A stretch of 16,705 nucleotides of DNA from assembly GCA_036524155.1 (NCBI GenBank), contig DATDCV010000252.1:1-16705 (forward strand), read 5' to 3'. The DNA comes from DATDCV01 sp036524155. Its GTDB lineage: Bacteria; Verrucomicrobiota; Verrucomicrobiia; Limisphaerales; UBA8199. A model generated the notes under the pieces. The model was not told the DNA's origin. It was given only the letters and a program-made list of their open reading frames with translations, and made no database searches. Position numbers and translations under genes: made by a program. The stretch's first letter is position 1; every line of letters starts with the position of its first letter. Shown here piece after piece: positions 13,162 through 16,705 of this stretch.

Positions 13162-14667
13162 GTGGATCTCTTTCTGATTTACGTCCGCGACGAGAACTTC
13201 TCGCGCCTGCTCCCTAGCACGCTGGCTCCTTCGAGCCCGGGCAACGGGCGAGCGCAAGTCATGGCCTTCCCGCCCCTTGGAATTCAGACCCTCGCGCCCG
13301 TGCTGCGGCAGCGTGGGCACCGGGTAAGGATGTTTGATACCTGTCACCCGCAGATGAAAGCGGCGCACATTGCTCAGGCTTTAGCCGCCGAACGGCCGGA
13401 CGTCGTCGCGCTGTCCTTTCTCTCGACGACCACCTACCCGTCGGTTAAGAGCCTGGCCCGCCAACTCAAGGCGGCGGCCCCGGAAATCCCGATCATCGTG
13501 GGTGGGCCCTTTGCCACGCTGAATGCCGACCGCATTCTGAAGGACTGCGCCGACATTGATAGCGTGGGTGTCGGTGAGGGCGAAGAGCTGCTGCCGGACT
13601 ACTTGAACCACCTGCGCGACCTTGGGGCAGTGGCCGGACTGGTCTGGCGGGATGGGGATAACGTTGTCGCCAACGCCGGGCGACCGCTCCTTCGGGACCT
13701 GGACCAGTTTCCCTATCCCGACAGGACGACCCTACCCATTGACTATATCGAGTCGCTCCCTCTGGATGTTCCCGCGGTGCTTTCACTCGACAAATTCTGC
13801 ACGGTGCAGACTTCGCGCGGTTGCCCCTATTCGTGCATCTACTGTGATATCCCCTCGCTGGGGGAAGGTCGCTGGCGAAGCCGCTCGCCCGAGCACGTGC
13901 TGGGCGAACTACAGGAACTAAGCGCTGCGGGTTATCGCTCGATTTATCTCACGGACGACCATTTCCTGATCAACCGCGAGCGCATCAGCGCTATCTGTGC
14001 CGGCATCATTGAACGTCAATTGAAGTTCCGTTGGGGCTGTGAAGGCCGGGTGGATGCTGTCGGAATCGAGCTGCTGCCGCTCCTCCACCAGGCCAACTGC
14101 ACCTTCCTCGCCTTTGGCGTGGAAGCGGGAACTCAAAACGTGCTCGATCGGTTGAAGAAAAGACAGACCCTGGCGCAAGTCGAACACGCTGTCCGCGAGG
14201 CCAAACGACAGAAGATCGAACGGGTTCATGGGTTCTTTGTTGTCGGCTGCCCCGACCAGACCGAAGAAGATGTTGCAGAAAGTTTCCGCTTCGCCGCCCG
14301 GTTGGAGCTGGACACTTTTTGTTTCAATCGCTTATGCGCGTATCGGGGGACGCCGCTATGGCAGGAGTATGTGCGGCGGGGCATTGTCGATGATGAAAGG
14401 GACTGGCACAAGTGGTTCAAATGCACGGATATCGATCCGACAGCCCTGCCCAGCGCGGTGGTGAATCGGTTGCGAGCCAAAGGCTATGCCGCCCTCTTTG
14501 CCCGGCGCGTGTTGCACCGCCCAATAAAAACCGCAAAGCTGTTGCACGCCTTTGGGCGGAATATGCAACTTTCCGACATGGTCAGATTGCTGAGCAGTCC
14601 CTTCCGCCGGCGGACTTTAACCCGCGCGCCGGAGCTTCCGGCCAGCAACCCAGTCCGGGCGACTTGA
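13162..14667 (+). CDS. B12-binding-type radical SAM protein
   Basis: The 501-residue product (counting from GTG 13162) has an N-terminal cobalamin-binding-like Rossmann domain (VVALSFLSTTTYPSVKSLAR, then IPIIVGGPFATLNAD and VGVGEGEELL) and a radical SAM barrel with the 4Fe-4S ligands in CPYSCIYC: C221, C225 and C228. FGVEAGTQNVLDRLKK and FFVVGCPDQTEEDV are typical later strands. The classic D-x-H-x-x-G B12 motif is not seen (only D-T-C-H-P), so base-off B12 binding is unsure. Relatives act on lipids, tetrapyrroles, hopanoids or antibiotics; the substrate is unknown here. The open frame extends back to ATG 12994, inside the transposon-like element, but the first ~56 codons are not protein-like; GTG 13162 starts at V-D-L-F-L-I-Y-V. 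ATG 13261 is too late. Confidence 0.88.
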   Translation: MDLFLIYVRDENFSRLLPSTLAPSSPGNGRAQVMAFPPLGIQTLAPVLRQRGHRVRMFDTCHPQMKAAHIAQALAAERPDVVALSFLSTTTYPSVKSLARQLKAAAPEIPIIVGGPFATLNADRILKDCADIDSVGVGEGEELLPDYLNHLRDLGAVAGLVWRDGDNVVANAGRPLLRDLDQFPYPDRTTLPIDYIESLPLDVPAVLSLDKFCTVQTSRGCPYSCIYCDIPSLGEGRWRSRSPEHVLGELQELSAAGYRSIYLTDDHFLINRERISAICAGIIERQLKFRWGCEGRVDAVGIELLPLLHQANCTFLAFGVEAGTQNVLDRLKKRQTLAQVEHAVREAKRQKIERVHGFFVVGCPDQTEEDVAESFRFAARLELDTFCFNRLCAYRGTPLWQEYVRRGIVDDERDWHKWFKCTDIDPTALPSAVVNRLRAKGYAALFARRVLHRPIKTAKLLHAFGRNMQLSDMVRLLSSPFRRRTLTRAPELPASNPVRAT

Positions 14668-14690
14668 GTGCCTCTGCGGTACGAAGCCGG

Positions 14691-14712
14691 GCGGGAACGA
14701 GGGGGTTCCCGC
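14691..14712. terminator. Hairpin after radical SAM gene
   Basis: GCGGGAAC (14691-14698) and GTTCCCGC (14705-14712) form an 8-bp perfect stem with a six-base loop, 24 bases past the radical SAM stop. No T-run follows, so if it ends transcription it is not a standard intrinsic terminator. Confidence 0.35.
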
Positions 14713-14865
14713 TCCGGTCGGTCCGCCGTTACTGATGCGTTCCGAATATCGGGGCAACCCCCATTGCGGTAAGCTTGTTCGGGTGTACGTTAGCGGGTCG
14801 GCGGGCTCCCCGGATCTGGTCCTCCCATGTCTTGGCAATCCCCCATTCGAGGTCTAGCGCAAGTT

Positions 14866-15900
14866 ATGTCAATTGATACGATTAAAAGTGAACAGAAAAC
14901 AGTAGCTCCGAGGTGGCGGGAGGTTGTGGCCAGGTACCAGCAGCCCGCGTTGCGGCGAGGCCTCTGGCAGCTCATCAATACTCTCGTTCCGTATGCGGCC
15001 CTGTGGTATTTGATGTACCTCAGCCTGGGGGTGTCTTATTGGCTCACGGCGGTGCTGGTCGTGTTGGCCGGCGGTTTCCTGGTGCGAGTGTTTATCATCT
15101 TCCATGACTGCGGGCATGGCTCGTTTCTTGGATCGCGGCAGGCGAATGATCTTCTGGGTTTTGTTACCGGCGTGCTGAGCTTCACGCCTTACTACCACTG
15201 GCGCTGGCAGCATGCGCTGCACCACGCCAGTGCGGGCGACCTAGACCGGCGCGGGACGGGTGACGTGTGGACCTTGACTGTGCAAGAATATCTCGAAGCC
15301 TCGCGGTGGAAACGCCTCGCCTATCGGCTGGTGCGAAACCCACTCATCCTGTTCGTAATGGCGCCGTTGTTCCTGTTTTTGATCAAGCAACGGTTCCCCT
15401 CGCCGGCGGCGGCCCGGCGAGAACGCCGCTCCGTTTATTGGACGAACCTGGTTCTTCTGGGAATGGCCACAGGGTTGACATGCCTGTTCGGCCTCAAGGC
15501 CTACCTGGTGCTTCAGTTGGGAGTTTGGATGGTCGCCGGCGTGGCTGGGGTATGGTTGTTTTACGTGCAACATCAGTTTGAGGGCGTTTATTGGGAACGT
15601 GCCGACGAGTGGGATTACTGCACCGCCGCGCTGCAAGGCAGTTCGTTTTACAAATTGCCAAGGGTGCTGCAGTGGTTTTCGGGCAACATTGGGTTCCATC
15701 ACATCCATCATCTGAGCCCGCGGATCCCGAATTATAACCTCGAGCAATGCCACAAGGCCGAACCGCTGTTCCAGGCGGTCAAACCGGTGACGCTCTGCTC
15801 CAGCCTCAAATCACTGACGTTCCGTCTTTGGGATGAGCAGCGTCGCAAGCTCGTGAGCTTCCGCGCCGTGAAGAACCGACCGCGCCAGGTAGCGTCATAA
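14866..15900 (+). CDS. Membrane fatty acid desaturase
   Basis: The 344-residue integral membrane di-iron enzyme carries the three histidine boxes of acyl-lipid/acyl-CoA desaturases: HDCGH at 80-84, HALHH at 116-120 and HHIHH at 278-282, the last followed by L-S-P-R-I-P-N-Y-N-L-E as in bacterial and plant-like Delta12-type and Bacillus Des-type enzymes. Hydrophobic spans lie at about 38-55, 57-75, near 155-173 and 195-230. It should use O2 and an electron donor to add a double bond to membrane acyl chains, adjusting fluidity in the cold. Regioselectivity cannot be read. ATG 14866 is preferred because relatives begin a few residues before this point; ATG 14827 is an in-frame alternative. It lies 198 bases after the radical SAM stop, so it may have its own promoter. 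Confidence 0.93.
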   Translation: MSIDTIKSEQKTVAPRWREVVARYQQPALRRGLWQLINTLVPYAALWYLMYLSLGVSYWLTAVLVVLAGGFLVRVFIIFHDCGHGSFLGSRQANDLLGFVTGVLSFTPYYHWRWQHALHHASAGDLDRRGTGDVWTLTVQEYLEASRWKRLAYRLVRNPLILFVMAPLFLFLIKQRFPSPAAARRERRSVYWTNLVLLGMATGLTCLFGLKAYLVLQLGVWMVAGVAGVWLFYVQHQFEGVYWERADEWDYCTAALQGSSFYKLPRVLQWFSGNIGFHHIHHLSPRIPNYNLEQCHKAEPLFQAVKPVTLCSSLKSLTFRLWDEQRRKLVSFRAVKNRPRQVAS

Positions 15901-16074
15901 TAAATGCGAACAACAGTTGCTTTCTCCCCCGATTCCGTTAGTCTAATGCCGCAATTAGCCAACTTGCCGATTTCGAGGCAGGGAAATCCTCAATGAATTG
16001 TCTTCAGTGATGATTTGAGACCCGAGCGCCGGGAACACCCTGGGAAAAGCAGTCGACTAAGCGAACAAATCACT

Positions 16075-16380
16075 ATGGGCACAAAACTATACGTCGGCAA
16101 CCTTCCGTTTGACGTCACTGAGGATGACCTCCGGACGATGCTCTCCGAGCACGGTCCAGTCAATGATATCGCGGTCGTGATGGATAAGTTCACCGGCCGG
16201 GCGCGAGGTTTTGCCTTCGCCACCATGAACACCGAAGAGGCCGCCAAGGCCGCCATCCTGGCGCTCAACGGGAAAGATTGGAAAGGTCGCGCTTTGACGG
16301 TAAATGAGGCTCGGCCCCGCGAAGAACGTTCGGGCGGCGGCGGGGGTGGTTACCGGGGCGGCGGCCGCTCGCGCTCTTGA
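16075..16380 (+). CDS. RRM RNA-binding protein with glycine-rich tail
   Basis: The 101-residue protein is a single RNA-recognition motif: RNP2 LYVGNL at 5-10 and RNP1 RGFAFATM at 44-51, with the beta-alpha-beta pattern between, then an Arg/Gly tail (RSGGGGGGYRGGGRSRS). Bacterial RRM proteins of this size bind RNA and are common in cyanobacteria and the PVC group, often linked to cold response and RNA handling. The final residue of RNP1 is Met instead of the usual aromatic. ATG 16075 is chosen because RRM proteins begin just before the RNP2 strand; the open frame starts 60 bases earlier. The long (~170-base) gap from the desaturase suggests a separate promoter, though none was clearly recognised. 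Confidence 0.93.
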   Translation: MGTKLYVGNLPFDVTEDDLRTMLSEHGPVNDIAVVMDKFTGRARGFAFATMNTEEAAKAAILALNGKDWKGRALTVNEARPREERSGGGGGGYRGGGRSRS

Positions 16381-16478
16381 CGGCGGTGGTCCCTCGCGCG
16401 GGGATATTCCAGCGCATCCGAATTGCTCGGATCCGATACCGGTGCTGTTGCGGGAGATAGCCGGGAGCGGGCGGGGAC

Positions 16479-16494
16479 GGGCGCTGTTGCGCCC
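16479..16494. terminator. Small GC hairpin after the RRM gene
   Basis: GGGCGC (16479-16484), loop TGTT, GCGCCC (16489-16494): a perfect 6-bp GC stem about 100 bases after the RRM stop and 32 bases before the next start. No T-run follows. A weak terminator at best, or a leader structure of the next gene. Confidence 0.25.
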
Positions 16495-16525
16495 GCCTGG
16501 ACTTCAAACTCGAGCACCCGAATCT

Positions 16526-16705
16526 ATGTCACCTGACCTACCATCTGGACGCTCAGGCTCGCCTGAGCAAGCGTTCGAACACGTTCTGTCCCAGGCCCGT
16601 TTCGAAGGGCTCAAAGCGATCCTCGACCTCGTATCTCAGGAGCGGGAGGTGCTTCATGCGGCGATACTCGGTGCGGACACCTATGAGCAACTCCTGGCGA
16701 AGCTT
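16526..16705 (+). CDS. Hypothetical protein, N-terminal part (3' truncated by window edge)
   Basis: ATG 16526 opens a frame with no stop for 60 codons to the end of the window. After a short polar start the product is strongly helical: AFEHVLSQARFEGLKAILDL then VSQEREVLHAAILGADTYEQ. No domain is recognised. The protein-like composition supports coding, but another frame on the same strand is also open here (containing LDFKLEHPNLCHLTYHLD). No ribosome-binding site is evident. Confidence 0.4.
   Translation, partial: MSPDLPSGRSGSPEQAFEHVLSQARFEGLKAILDLVSQEREVLHAAILGADTYEQLLAKL

Noticed and set aside
15241..15753. Reverse frame (170 codons) opposite the desaturase
   Set aside because: Shadow of a gene with three intact histidine boxes.
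1..16705. tRNA, rRNA, CRISPR array, phage or integron signals
   Set aside because: No cloverleaf, rRNA-like or regularly spaced repeats were recognised by eye; a covariance-model or repeat-finder scan would be needed to exclude weak cases.

Overview
The window looks like chromosomal DNA from a free-living, fairly GC-rich Gram-negative bacterium, most likely a Verrucomicrobiota-like member of the PVC group. The phylum is an inference, resting on the mix of many short zinc-ribbon proteins, a lone PilT-N-like protein, a stand-alone glycogen-binding domain, B12-type radical SAM proteins and a GC-rich palindromic element. I see no tRNA, rRNA, CRISPR array, phage module or full-length insertion sequence.

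Layout, left to right. Bases 1-603 are the 3' end of a radical SAM gene. A solitary PilT N-terminal-like protein follows (778-1095), then a 362-base gene-free stretch. Bases 1458-2962 hold a forward run of five small, closely spaced or overlapping genes: zinc ribbon, a conserved unknown with a GLWIDHREAV start, a membrane zinc ribbon, and two unknowns. From 3085 to 5660 the reverse strand carries groEL, groES and, upstream of them, an OsmC-family gene whose first catalytic cysteine is serine. Divergent from osmC lies a LysR-family remnant with an internal stop, and between the two sits a dyad that fits the LysR-type T-N11-A operator pattern.

Bases 6006-6555 carry two small unknown genes. Bases 6701-9901 encode a 1066-residue single-chain restriction-modification enzyme (type IIG style: PD-ExK nuclease, N6-adenine methyltransferase, TaqI-like target-recognition region). 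Next to its start are about 380 bases of broken, protein-like sequence that I cannot assign. The reverse-strand block 10365-12786 is again made of small genes: zinc ribbon, CBM48-like glycogen-binding domain, another zinc protein whose start overlaps the hsp20 stop as ATGA, hsp20, a 50-residue membrane peptide, and several short unknowns.

The best mobile-DNA signal is at 12854-13015: a 144-bp palindromic MITE-like element with inverted ends and a perfect 9-bp target duplication (AATTAGCGA). It sits just upstream of a B12-binding-type radical SAM gene (13162-14667), which is followed by a membrane fatty-acid desaturase (14866-15900), a glycine-tailed RRM RNA-binding protein (16075-16380) and the start of an unknown gene running off the window.

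Functionally, the window groups protein-quality and stress genes (groESL, hsp20, osmC-like, RRM protein), lipid-related candidates (desaturase and possibly the radical SAM genes) and a DNA-defence enzyme, with many small uncharacterised genes between them. No single new multi-gene system is clearly shown. The strongest leads are the MITE with its duplication, the degraded lysR/osmC/operator locus, and the zinc-ribbon/CBM48 genes sharing a hexanucleotide repeat read in two frames.
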